Part shown: one piece after another, positions 15,484 through 23,878 of the stretch | How the letters are laid out: every line of letters begins with the position of its first letter | How positions within the stretch are numbered: position 1 is the stretch's first letter | Assembly (NCBI GenBank): GCA_015493585.1 | Contig: WGCW01000152.1 | Coordinates: forward strand, 1 to 53,757 | Source: Acidobacteriota bacterium | Lineage (GTDB): Bacteria; Acidobacteriota; Thermoanaerobaculia; Thermoanaerobaculales; Sulfomarinibacteraceae | Reading direction: 5' to 3' | DNA length: 53,757 nucleotides | The notes under the pieces: generated by a model | Seen by the model: the letters and a program-made list of their open reading frames with translations, nothing else | The model's database searches: none | Told to the model about the DNA's origin: nothing | Made by a program: the position numbers and the translations under genes

Positions 15484-17016
15484 ATGCATCATGAGATTCT
15501 CCTGATCCTGGATTTTGGGTCCCAGTACACCCAGTTGATTGCGCGGCGGTTCCGGGAGCTCGGCGTCAAGACGATCATTGAACGCGGGGATTGCCCCGGT
15601 GAGAAAATTCGCCGGTACGACCCGATCGGGATCGTGTTGTCTGGAGGTCCGGCCAGCATCTTTGAGCCGGGCGCACTCCGGCCCGATCCCACGGTGTTCG
15701 CCGTTGGTGTTCCGGTTCTCGGAATCTGTTACGGCATGCACGCGATGGCGGAGATGTTGGGTGGGACAGTCCGGTCGTCGGACCGGCGTGAGTACGGCCT
15801 GGCCGAGCTGACCGTCACTGGATCTTCCCTGCTTTTCGATGGCACTCCATCCGTACAGCGGGTGTGGATGAGTCATGGCGATTCGGTCGAGGTATTACCC
15901 GCCGGTTTCCAGCGGACGGCGAGGACCGGAAACACACCGTTTGCAGCGATGGAAGATCCTCAACGGGGCTTGATTGGGCTGCAATTTCATCCCGAGGTTC
16001 GCCACACTGAGCACGGGGCGGCACTGCTGGAACGGTTCGTGACGTTGACCGGTGCACGGCGGGAGTGGACACCGGCGGCAATTCGGCGCGAGCTCGTTGA
16101 GCATCTTCGCGAGTCGCTCCCGGAGGGGCGGGTGATCTGCGGGGTTTCAGGAGGTGTCGATTCTTCGGTGACGGCAGCGCTGCTCCAAGAGGCGATCGGC
16201 GATCGTGTGATCCCGATCTTTGTCGATACGGGGCTGCTGAGGCTGGGAGAGGCCGAGGAGGTCCGGAGACGCTTCGCCGAGCTCGGCGTCCCCCTCCAAT
16301 GTGCCGATCGGGCGGATCGTTTCTTAAGCGCCCTCGAAGATGTTTCTGACCCTGAAGAAAAGCGGAAGATCATCGGCCACGAGTTCATCGCGGTTTTCGA
16401 AGAAGAAGCGCAACGGTTTCCCGATGCCCGGTACCTGGCCCAGGGCACGCTCTATCCGGACGTGATTGAATCGTCCGGGGTGCGTGGCACGGCGGCGGTG
16501 ATCAAGACCCATCACAACGTTGGAGGGCTGCCGGCCCGGCTTGGGCTCGAGCTCGTGGAACCGCTGCGCGAGCTGTTCAAGGACGAGGTCCGCCGGGTTG
16601 GCGAAGCGCTCGGATTGCCGCACGATTTTGTCTGGCGTCATCCGTTTCCAGGCCCAGGGCTCGCAGTTCGTATTCTCGGCCCGGTCACAGCGGATCGGAT
16701 CCACACGTTGCAGCACGCGGACAGTATCGTGATCGATGTCATCCGGCGGGCTGGTTTGTATGAGGAGATCTCCCAAGCTCTGTGTGTGCTCCTGCCGGTG
16801 CGAAGCGTTGGCGTGATGGGGGATCAAAGGACGTACGAGGAGGTCCTTGCCGTCAGAGCAGTCACGACGGAAGACTTCATGACGGCCGACTGGTACCGGT
16901 TCCCACCCCAGGTGCTCGACACGATCGCACGCCGCGTCGTCAATGAGGTGCCGGGGATCAACCGGGTGGTGTACGATGTCACCTCGAAGCCGCCCGGTAC
17001 GATCGAATGGGAGTAA
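15484..17016 (+). CDS. guaA: GMP synthase (glutamine-hydrolysing)
   Basis: 510 residues, normal length. The N-terminal class I amidotransferase domain has GICYGMH with nucleophile Cys82 and GLQFHPEVRHTE with the catalytic His. The ATP-pyrophosphatase domain has the PP-loop SGGVDSS, and the C-terminal dimerisation domain ends with the typical TSKPPGTIEWE. It converts XMP to GMP with glutamine as nitrogen donor, in purine synthesis. The residue after GICYGM is His rather than the usual Gln, a visible oddity close to the active site. The start ATG follows CTGGAGGCGGC. It is a single gene with the repeat cluster upstream. Confidence 0.96.
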   Translation: MHHEILLILDFGSQYTQLIARRFRELGVKTIIERGDCPGEKIRRYDPIGIVLSGGPASIFEPGALRPDPTVFAVGVPVLGICYGMHAMAEMLGGTVRSSDRREYGLAELTVTGSSLLFDGTPSVQRVWMSHGDSVEVLPAGFQRTARTGNTPFAAMEDPQRGLIGLQFHPEVRHTEHGAALLERFVTLTGARREWTPAAIRRELVEHLRESLPEGRVICGVSGGVDSSVTAALLQEAIGDRVIPIFVDTGLLRLGEAEEVRRRFAELGVPLQCADRADRFLSALEDVSDPEEKRKIIGHEFIAVFEEEAQRFPDARYLAQGTLYPDVIESSGVRGTAAVIKTHHNVGGLPARLGLELVEPLRELFKDEVRRVGEALGLPHDFVWRHPFPGPGLAVRILGPVTADRIHTLQHADSIVIDVIRRAGLYEEISQALCVLLPVRSVGVMGDQRTYEEVLAVRAVTTEDFMTADWYRFPPQVLDTIARRVVNEVPGINRVVYDVTSKPPGTIEWE

Positions 17017-17135
17017 ACGGCGGTTTCCCAAACTTGATAGGATGCGCATGACATCGCCGGTTCAGCCTTACCCGGCGATTTCCCGCCGCCCGGCGGGGCG
17101 CACGCATGGGGCGTGCACAGTTCAGGAGGTGTCTC

Positions 17136-18455
17136 ATGGAAAGAACGAAGGTCGTGATCATGGGAGCGGCAGGACGGGATTTTCACAATTTCAACTGCCT
17201 GTTCCGGGACAACGAAGCGTACGAGGTGGTTGCATTCACCGCAACGCAGATTCCTGACATTGAGGGCAGGACATATCCCGCCGTGCTTGCGGGCTCACTG
17301 TATCCGGACGGGATTCCCATCCGGCCTGAGTCGGAGCTCGAACAGATTATTCGGGACAACGCTGTCGACGAGGTTTGGTTTTCCTACTCCGATGTTCCAC
17401 ACACCTACGTCATGGACAAAGCCAGTCATGTCATCGCTTGGGGCGCGCACTTTGGGGTTTGCTCGGCCGACAAGACGATGCTCCGTTCGAGTAAACCCGT
17501 GATCGCCATTACGGCCGTGCGCACAGGCGTCGGAAAATCCCAGACGACACGGTACGTGTCGCGAATTCTCAAGGCCCTCGGTAAAAAAGTCGTTGCGATC
17601 CGGCATCCGATGCCGTACGGAGACCTGGCCAAGCAGGCCTGCCAGCGTTTCGAAACCTATGAGGATCTCGACCGTCATCAGTGCACGATCGAGGAGCGCG
17701 AGGAGTACGAGCCGCACATCGACAACGGGTTCATCGTGTACGCAGGCGTCGACTACGAACAGATCCTCAGGGAGGCTGAGAAGGAAGCAGATGTCATTCT
17801 GTGGGATGGTGGGAACAACGATACACCGTTCTACAAACCCGATCTCCACATTACGCTCGTCGATCCGCACCGCGCCGGGAACGAACTGACCTATTACCCC
17901 GGTGAAACCAACGTGCTGATGGCCGATCTTCTGATCGTCAACAAGGTTGATACGGCCAAGGCGGAAGATGTCGAGCTCGTGACAGCGAATTCCCGCAAGC
18001 TCAATCCAAACGCGACGATCATCAAGTGCGCCTCGAAGATCACGGTCGACGATCCGGAGATGATCCGCGGCAAGCGGGCTCTCGTCGTCGAGGATGGTCC
18101 AACGTTGACCCACGGTGGGATGACGTACGGGGCCGGCTGGTTCGCCGCGAAGAACGCGGGCGCCGCCGAGATCGTCGATGCACGTCCGTACGCTGTGGGA
18201 TCGATCAAGGCAACGTATGAGAAGTATCCGAATGCCGCCCACATCCTGCCGGCGATGGGGTATGGGGAGCACCAAGTCAAGGAGCTCGAAGAGACGATCA
18301 ATGCGACTCCGGCCGATGTCGTCGTTGAAGGTACACCGATCGATTTGAGCCGGATCATCACGGTCAACAAGCCGTTGGCAAACGTCCGGTACGAGCTCGA
18401 GGAGAAGGAGCCGGGTGTCATCGAGGCGATGATCCGGAAGGCTCTCGGAAACTGA
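17136..18455 (+). CDS. Cyclic 2,3-diphosphoglycerate synthetase-like GTPase/ATPase
   Basis: 439 residues from the ATG at 17136, which follows CAGGAGGTGTCTC. The N-terminal part (VVIMGAAGRDFHNFN) is Rossmann-like; the P-loop AVRTGVGKSQTTR lies near residue 130, with NKVD-type recognition (LIVNKVD) around 270. The C-terminal segments TYGAGWFAA and LPAMGYGEHQVKELEETI are characteristic of the family named after the archaeal cyclic-2,3-diphosphoglycerate synthetase. Many bacteria encode such homologues and their real product is generally untested. A perfect 12-bp inverted repeat follows the stop. Confidence 0.8.
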   Translation: MERTKVVIMGAAGRDFHNFNCLFRDNEAYEVVAFTATQIPDIEGRTYPAVLAGSLYPDGIPIRPESELEQIIRDNAVDEVWFSYSDVPHTYVMDKASHVIAWGAHFGVCSADKTMLRSSKPVIAITAVRTGVGKSQTTRYVSRILKALGKKVVAIRHPMPYGDLAKQACQRFETYEDLDRHQCTIEEREEYEPHIDNGFIVYAGVDYEQILREAEKEADVILWDGGNNDTPFYKPDLHITLVDPHRAGNELTYYPGETNVLMADLLIVNKVDTAKAEDVELVTANSRKLNPNATIIKCASKITVDDPEMIRGKRALVVEDGPTLTHGGMTYGAGWFAAKNAGAAEIVDARPYAVGSIKATYEKYPNAAHILPAMGYGEHQVKELEETINATPADVVVEGTPIDLSRIITVNKPLANVRYELEEKEPGVIEAMIRKALGN

Positions 18456-18485
18456 GCTCACTAAGTTCTTGGAGAAAAGCATGAG

Positions 18486-18511
18486 GACGTGGACCCATGT
18501 GGGTCCACGTC
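18486..18511 (+). terminator. Perfect 12-bp inverted repeat (terminator or operator)
   Basis: GACGTGGACCCA and TGGGTCCACGTC are exactly complementary with TG between them, 31 nt after the GTPase stop and 26 nt before the histidine kinase start. The following ATTGTATGT is only weakly T-rich, so it is not a textbook intrinsic terminator. Its position next to a -10-like TAAAAT would also suit an operator. Confidence 0.5.
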
Positions 18512-18524
18512 ATTGTATGTGCGG

Positions 18525-18530
18525 TAAAAT
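18525..18530 (+). promoter_or_regulatory. -10-like TAAAAT 6 nt before the kinase start
   Basis: TAAAAT is followed by six bases and then the ATG of the histidine kinase, which lacks a Shine-Dalgarno sequence. This geometry implies transcription starting at or next to the ATG, a leaderless mRNA. No clear -35 is seen. Confidence 0.4.
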
Positions 18531-18536
18531 AACTGC

Positions 18537-20486
18537 ATGGCACAAGACGGAACGCAGAAGAACGAAGGGCGGCACACACTCGGCGGGAGCGAAGAAATCC
18601 TGAAAACGATCGTCGAGACGATGCCCGGCGCGGTCTACGTCGCCGAATGGGTCGAGGGTCATGGCCTCGAGTACGGCAGCATCTTTGAGAGCCCATCGAT
18701 CGAGCAGTTCACGGGGATTCCCCCGGAAGAGCTGACGGCTCATCCAGGCATGTTGCTCAACCTCGTTCATCCAGACGACAAGCGGAAGATGGTGGACGCG
18801 TTCTACGAGGCCGTCCACTCGCCGGAGGAGGTGGAAGTCACCTACCGGTTGCAAAACGCTCGGAGCGGAGAGATGCGGTGGATCCATGAGAGGATCCGCT
18901 CCATCAAGCCTGCGGAGACCTCCGGCCGGCGAGTCATGATCGGCGCCATGATGGACGTGACGGAGCTTCGCGAAGCGGAAGAGGAGCTTCAAAGGGCCAA
19001 GGACCGGATGCAGATCCTCGTTGAGGGAACGCCGTACCTCTTTTTTTACACGCAGGACCAGGAAGGAAATGTCACCTACATCTCTCCATCGGTGGAAAGC
19101 ATCACCGGGTATCCCGTCGAGGAATGGCTGGGCCAACGCCACTGGTTCGCGACCGGGAACCGTATCAATGATCTGGCCCGTGCCGCGACGCACGCACACC
19201 TGCGAGGTGAAGCGCCGAGGCCTGCCTTCGAATTCGAGATCCGCCACAAGAACGGAGGCACGGTGTTGCTGGAAGCGTACGAACATCCCTTCGTCGTTGA
19301 TGGCAAGGTCGTTGGAATTCAGGGGGTTGCCCGCGACGTCACTGCGGAGAGGCGCCTTCAGGAGGCGCTGCTCGAATCTCAGAAGATGGAAGCCATCGGA
19401 CGTCTTGCCGCCGGTTTGGCCCACGACCTCAACAATATGTTGCAGGGAATCGTGACGTGCGCCGATTTGATCGGGGCTCAGTCGCAGGAGGACGCGATCC
19501 ATGCGCTCGCCTCCGAGATCGTGGACATCTCTGAACGTGGTGCGAATCTCGTCCAACAGCTGCTCTCGTACTCAAGGCGCCAGATTTTTGAACCGGCTCC
19601 AGTTGACCTCAACCTGTTCGTCCGCGATAACGCCTCGTTCCTCCAAAGACTCGTTGGGGATGACATCGCGGTTTCGCTCGACCTTGGCCCGGATCTGCCC
19701 CCGATCTTGGGAGACCGTGGGCAGCTCGAACGGGTTCTCGTGAACCTTGCCTCCAACGCTCGCACGGCAATGCCGGATGGGGGCGCTCTCAGGATCACGA
19801 CCCGCTTTGACCTTTCGGGGGAGCCTGAGGTTGTTCTGACGGTCGAGGACGAGGGGGAGGGCATTGCGCCCGAGCGGCGCGACAAGATCTTTGAGCCGTA
19901 CTTCACGACGCGGGCCGCGGAGGGAGGAACCGGGCTTGGTTTGGCGTCTGTCAAAGGCATCGTAGAGCAGCATGGGGGACACATTTCAGTGCAATCGGTC
20001 GTTGGCGGGGGCACGGCTTTCATCATCGGTTTTCCGCCGCTTGACGAGAACAGCCCGGCAGAGCAGGTGCAAGAACAGTCACATGCGCAGCCGTACGTTG
20101 CAGCGCAAAGCCCCGGTGGCAGAATCCTCCTCGTCGACGACAATGACGAGGTGCGCCGTTCGGTGCGAGATGTTCTCACCTTTTCCGGGTACGAGACCGT
20201 CACCGCTGCCACAGTTGCCCAAGCGGTCAAGGCGGTCGAAGAGCATGATCTCGATCTGCTTCTGACGGATTTGCAACTTCCAGACGGCTCCGGCCTCGAC
20301 ATTATTTCACGAGTGCGGGAACAACGGGACCCTCAGTTTCCGGCCATCCTGATGAGCGGATATCCCCGCGGTGGACTTCCGGGGAATGTCGGAGAGCTCC
20401 CGGCGTCTGTCCTCTTCTTAGAAAAGCCGGTCCGTATCCAGACACTCCTCGAGACGATCGAAACAAGCCTGAGTAAGGTGAGATAG
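18537..20486 (+). CDS. Hybrid histidine kinase: PAS-PAS-HisKA-HATPase-REC
   Basis: 649 residues, no membrane segment, so cytoplasmic. Two PAS domains (about 20-145 and 150-280; GITGYPVEEWLGQRHW marks the second) precede the HisKA box GLAHDLNNM with His296. The ATP-binding domain has NLASNARTAMPDGG, VEDEGEGI and GTGLGLA. A receiver domain (about 525-649) has RILLVDDNDEV and phospho-acceptor Asp578 in LTDLQLPDGSG. The HDLNN kinase core and fused receiver resemble CckA-like hybrid kinases. No cognate output regulator is adjacent, so signalling probably passes through a phosphotransfer protein encoded elsewhere. Confidence 0.92.
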   Translation: MAQDGTQKNEGRHTLGGSEEILKTIVETMPGAVYVAEWVEGHGLEYGSIFESPSIEQFTGIPPEELTAHPGMLLNLVHPDDKRKMVDAFYEAVHSPEEVEVTYRLQNARSGEMRWIHERIRSIKPAETSGRRVMIGAMMDVTELREAEEELQRAKDRMQILVEGTPYLFFYTQDQEGNVTYISPSVESITGYPVEEWLGQRHWFATGNRINDLARAATHAHLRGEAPRPAFEFEIRHKNGGTVLLEAYEHPFVVDGKVVGIQGVARDVTAERRLQEALLESQKMEAIGRLAAGLAHDLNNMLQGIVTCADLIGAQSQEDAIHALASEIVDISERGANLVQQLLSYSRRQIFEPAPVDLNLFVRDNASFLQRLVGDDIAVSLDLGPDLPPILGDRGQLERVLVNLASNARTAMPDGGALRITTRFDLSGEPEVVLTVEDEGEGIAPERRDKIFEPYFTTRAAEGGTGLGLASVKGIVEQHGGHISVQSVVGGGTAFIIGFPPLDENSPAEQVQEQSHAQPYVAAQSPGGRILLVDDNDEVRRSVRDVLTFSGYETVTAATVAQAVKAVEEHDLDLLLTDLQLPDGSGLDIISRVREQRDPQFPAILMSGYPRGGLPGNVGELPASVLFLEKPVRIQTLLETIETSLSKVR

Positions 20487-20640
20487 CTCATCACGAAACG
20501 GGGTGGGAAATTTCGTGTCACCCCCGTCAATCTCAGCCGGACATCCATGTGCGGCCCCTCAACGCCTTGAAATGTCTGCTGGGTGTAAAACATCTGACGA
20601 ATGAGCCATGATTCGTGAGAGATGCCGTACCATTTCCCTC

Positions 20641-21531
20641 ATGAAGAGGCTGAGATCCCCGGTCTGGATGTGGCTGCTCGCCTTATGTGTAACACTGGCG
20701 CTGGCCTATTTTCAACGCGCCACTGGGCCAACACATCCAGCCCATGTGAGCACGATCATCGCCGGCCAGCGGTACACGGTCAGATTGCCGCGAACGCACG
20801 GTGGGCCGGGCGGGCTCATCGTTGCGGTTCCTGTGCCTGTAACGGGAACAACGGGCATTCTCGTATGGCGCCATTATCCATCGTCCGAGCCGTGGAAGCA
20901 GATTCCGCTCACCGAGAAGGACGGTACGCTGACCGCCGCGATCCCGCACCAACCCCCGGCGGGCAAGGTTGAGTATCACCTCGTGCTGAGGCCTCCCCAC
21001 AGTGTTGCAGCCGTGCTTCCTTCCAGCAGAACACTGGTTGCCCGGTTCAAGGGTGCTGTCCCGTTGTCGGTCCTCCTGCCACATATCCTTTGCATGTTTC
21101 TCAGCATGCTGTTTGCGACACGGGCCTTACTCGGAGCGGTCATGTGGCCGGAGCGTGGTGTCCGCATGCCGATTCTGATTGGGGGGTTGCTGCTCTTCGC
21201 CGGCGGCCTGATCCTCGGGCCAATCGTGCAGTACCACGCATTTGGAGCGTACTGGACTGGATGGCCGTACGGATATGACCTGACCGACAACAAGACGTTG
21301 TTGGCGTTCCTGGCATGGCTTCCAGCCCTGGCTATTTCGCTGCGCCGCCGTCCACGCACGTCATGGGTCGTTGCAGGCTGGCTCGTCATGATGGCTGTAT
21401 TCCTCGTGCCGCACAGCATGCACGGATCACAGATCGACTGGTCGAAACAGGACCACAACGCCGTTCATCCGGTTCAGACAGCCGCCACCGCCCCAGCCAT
21501 ACAAACCTTGCCACATACGCACAGCCGTTGA
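20641..21531 (+). CDS. Conserved membrane protein of unknown function
   Basis: 296 residues from the ATG at 20641 (TACCAT ends 7 nt before it); an upstream in-frame ATG at 20608 would add 11 residues. One N-terminal membrane helix is followed by a periplasmic beta-type domain of about 110 residues, then four hydrophobic segments. The loop GPIVQYHAFGAYWTGWPYGYDLTDNKT and the late VPHSMHGSQIDW recall a conserved hypothetical membrane family with the same Trp/Gly/His-rich motif; I know no function for it. The conserved His and polar residues between helices could bind a metal or haem, but that is speculation. Confidence 0.65.
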   Translation: MKRLRSPVWMWLLALCVTLALAYFQRATGPTHPAHVSTIIAGQRYTVRLPRTHGGPGGLIVAVPVPVTGTTGILVWRHYPSSEPWKQIPLTEKDGTLTAAIPHQPPAGKVEYHLVLRPPHSVAAVLPSSRTLVARFKGAVPLSVLLPHILCMFLSMLFATRALLGAVMWPERGVRMPILIGGLLLFAGGLILGPIVQYHAFGAYWTGWPYGYDLTDNKTLLAFLAWLPALAISLRRRPRTSWVVAGWLVMMAVFLVPHSMHGSQIDWSKQDHNAVHPVQTAATAPAIQTLPHTHSR

Positions 21532-21728
21532 TGAGGGCTGCCTGGTAGCAACCGGATAGAAGCGATTCTGGCGGATGAGATTGTGCCACGATCGAATGTT
21601 TCGGGCCTGTGATGATCGGAAGCATGTCGAGCATCTCCGTGCCTTAGGCAACGCAAGAAACCGGTGCAGATTGCGGTGGTGAGAATCGTGCACCTCAAGA
21701 CGAATCGAGATGGTATCCTCAGGCTGTT

Positions 21729-22184
21729 ATGCAGCGTGTGAAAGAACCGGCCCGCCAAACGGAAGAAACGTTCTTGATCGTCCGGGTGGGACAGATCATG
21801 TATGCGATTCCGTCCAGGCATGTCCAGCGCGTCATCCGGGCGCTGGAAATCCACCCAATCCCTCATGTGCCTCCTGAAGTGCTCGGGTTGGCGGGAGTCG
21901 GCTCCGAGCCCGTCCTCGTTCTGGATCTCAGTTTGATGGCGGGACATGGACCGTTCAATCCTGGCGAGCGTCCCTTGCTCGTCGTGATCCGTGCGGATTC
22001 TGGGACGGCCCAACGGACGGTTGGGTTAGCCGTCGATGATGCTCTCAAACTGGAGACCTTCGAGTGGGATCCGGACAGCGCCGGTGAAGCCGGCTTCACG
22101 GTCCGGCTCATGGAGGCGGCTGACCGGGAAATCTATCGTGTCAACCTTGAAAATGTGGTCTTTGCCAGTCTCGAAGGGTTGTGA
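21729..22184 (+). CDS. CheW-like chemotaxis coupling protein
   Basis: 151 residues forming a single CheW domain: FLIVRVGQIMYAIPSRHVQRVI at the start, GLAGVGSEPVLVLDLSLM in the middle, and GLAVDDALKLETFEW late. CheW links receptors to the CheA kinase. Here the usual GxxxxRGxxxPVxDL motif is altered to AGVGSEPVLVLDL, lacking the conserved Arg, so it may couple differently or act in a non-motility pathway. It is the first gene of a three-gene module with an MCP and a CheA-receiver fusion. Confidence 0.85.
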   Translation: MQRVKEPARQTEETFLIVRVGQIMYAIPSRHVQRVIRALEIHPIPHVPPEVLGLAGVGSEPVLVLDLSLMAGHGPFNPGERPLLVVIRADSGTAQRTVGLAVDDALKLETFEWDPDSAGEAGFTVRLMEAADREIYRVNLENVVFASLEGL

Positions 22185-22244
22185 ACATCATGATGAGGCG
22201 AAGCCCGGGGCACAAAGCTGCCGGATTCACAGCGTGGAGGTGAG

Positions 22245-23876
22245 ATGAGTGCACCAGCCAGAAAACGCATGTCAACATCAACGCTTGGTTTGATTCTCTT
22301 TGCACTGGGCATCCTTGCCGAGGGCGCCGTCCTCGAGGGGGCGCTGCCCGACGCTGCACCACCTTGGGCGGTGGGAGCCTTCCCAATCATTGCCGCTTTA
22401 GGCGTGTTGGCGTATGTTCTGGCAGTCTTCATCCCGCAGAAGCACGCCGAGAAAGAGAGGATCGAAAGCGAGCGGGCCTTCTCCAAACAGTGTGGCGCTT
22501 TAAAAGATGCACTCAACGATCTCAAGAAAGGCGACCTCGTCAGGACCACCGAGGCGCGTGGACCGCTGTCCACCGAATTCAAGGTCAAGGTGAGATCGGC
22601 CGTCCGGGCGTTGGACGGGCTGATTCGCCAAATTCAGCTCAACTCCGTCGAGGTCGCGACGGCCGCGCAGAGAATTCACGAAACGGCCTCTGAGCTCGCC
22701 GCCGGCGGCTCCGAGCAGGCCGCAGCCGTCGTCGAGATCACCGCCACGATGGAGGAGCTGGCACGGACAGCCGCTCAAATTGCCAATAACGCCTCAAACC
22801 AGGCGCAACTGGCCGGGCGCGCAGCGGATGCCGGCAACGAGGGAGCTGCCGCGGTCGATGCAGCACTCGGTGGAATGGAAGTCGTGCAGGAGAGGATGCA
22901 GGTCATCGCAAGCCGGACCGAAGCGCTCGGAAAGCGCTCGCGGGAGATCTACGGCATCCTCGATCTGATCAATGAAATTGCCCAGGAGACCCACATCCTC
23001 GCTCTCAACGCCGCCATCGAGGCGACCGCAGCCGGGGAAAACGGGGAACGTTTCGGCGTCGTTGCCGAAGAGGTCCGGCGGTTAGCGGAGCGTTCCAAAG
23101 AATCCGTCGGATCGGTGCGCACGCTCCTCGATGATTTCTCATCGTCCTTACGCGCCGCTGTCATCGCAACCGAGGAGGGTGGGAAAGCTGCCACACAGGC
23201 GTTGGAGCAAACGGCTTCGGCAGCACAGGCCATCGAACAGCTTCGGGATGCGTTGACCGAGACGGCAGATGCATCGCGAGAGATCTCTCAGGCGACTCAG
23301 GAACAGCAGACCGCCTCCGATCAGGTCGTCTTGACTGTCAAGGATGTCCGGGAGGTCATTCAACGGGCCTCAGAGGGCCTCAAGGAGCTTTCCGGTGCTG
23401 CAGATCAGCTCAGTCAGGTTGCCCTGTCGATTCAGCTCCTGACCCAGGCGTTCAGGATCGATTCTCCCCGGTCATTGAAACACGTCCTGTTGGGCTGGGC
23501 GGAGCGGTTGCGTGGCTTTACGATCCATGGAGAGGTTGTGGAAGGCGTGCTCAAGGAGCTCGTCAACGCCTGCCCGTACGTGGAGCTTGCCTACGTTGTC
23601 GATAAGCGTGGTGCCATGGTCGGCTTTCGTGTCAACGCTGCGTTGATCGCGGAAGGTGACCTTCCAGATGAAGTTGGAGTCGGTAAGGTCTATGCAGACC
23701 GGCCCTGGTTTCAGGGGATGCTGCACGGGCAGGAGTCGATCGTGACCCCAGTGTACGACTCGCTGCTGACCAATGAGCGTTGCTTTACCGTGGCCACGTA
23801 CATTCCGGACGCCGAGGCGAGCTTTGATGGCATCCTGGGGATCGATATCAACGTGAGGCACTGGACTCACATCTAG
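22245..23876 (+). CDS. Methyl-accepting chemotaxis protein with C-terminal PDC/Cache-like domain
   Basis: 543 residues. Two membrane helices near the N-terminus (about 12-30 and 45-65) are joined by a short loop, leaving no periplasmic sensor. The signalling domain has the hairpin tip ETHILALNAAIEATAAGENGERF followed by VVAEEVRRLAERS. After it, residues about 400-543 form an extra domain ending DRPWFQGMLHGQESIVTPVYDS and LGIDINV, which has the look of the last part of a PDC/Cache ligand domain. So the sensor would be cytoplasmic and C-terminal. The start follows GGAGGTGAG. It sits 2 nt before the CheA gene. Confidence 0.9.
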   Translation: MSAPARKRMSTSTLGLILFALGILAEGAVLEGALPDAAPPWAVGAFPIIAALGVLAYVLAVFIPQKHAEKERIESERAFSKQCGALKDALNDLKKGDLVRTTEARGPLSTEFKVKVRSAVRALDGLIRQIQLNSVEVATAAQRIHETASELAAGGSEQAAAVVEITATMEELARTAAQIANNASNQAQLAGRAADAGNEGAAAVDAALGGMEVVQERMQVIASRTEALGKRSREIYGILDLINEIAQETHILALNAAIEATAAGENGERFGVVAEEVRRLAERSKESVGSVRTLLDDFSSSLRAAVIATEEGGKAATQALEQTASAAQAIEQLRDALTETADASREISQATQEQQTASDQVVLTVKDVREVIQRASEGLKELSGAADQLSQVALSIQLLTQAFRIDSPRSLKHVLLGWAERLRGFTIHGEVVEGVLKELVNACPYVELAYVVDKRGAMVGFRVNAALIAEGDLPDEVGVGKVYADRPWFQGMLHGQESIVTPVYDSLLTNERCFTVATYIPDAEASFDGILGIDINVRHWTHI

Positions 23877-23878
23877 AG

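Noticed and set aside
17295-18482. 395-residue minus-strand ORF
   Set aside because: Antisense to the well-supported GTPase gene; no domain recognised.
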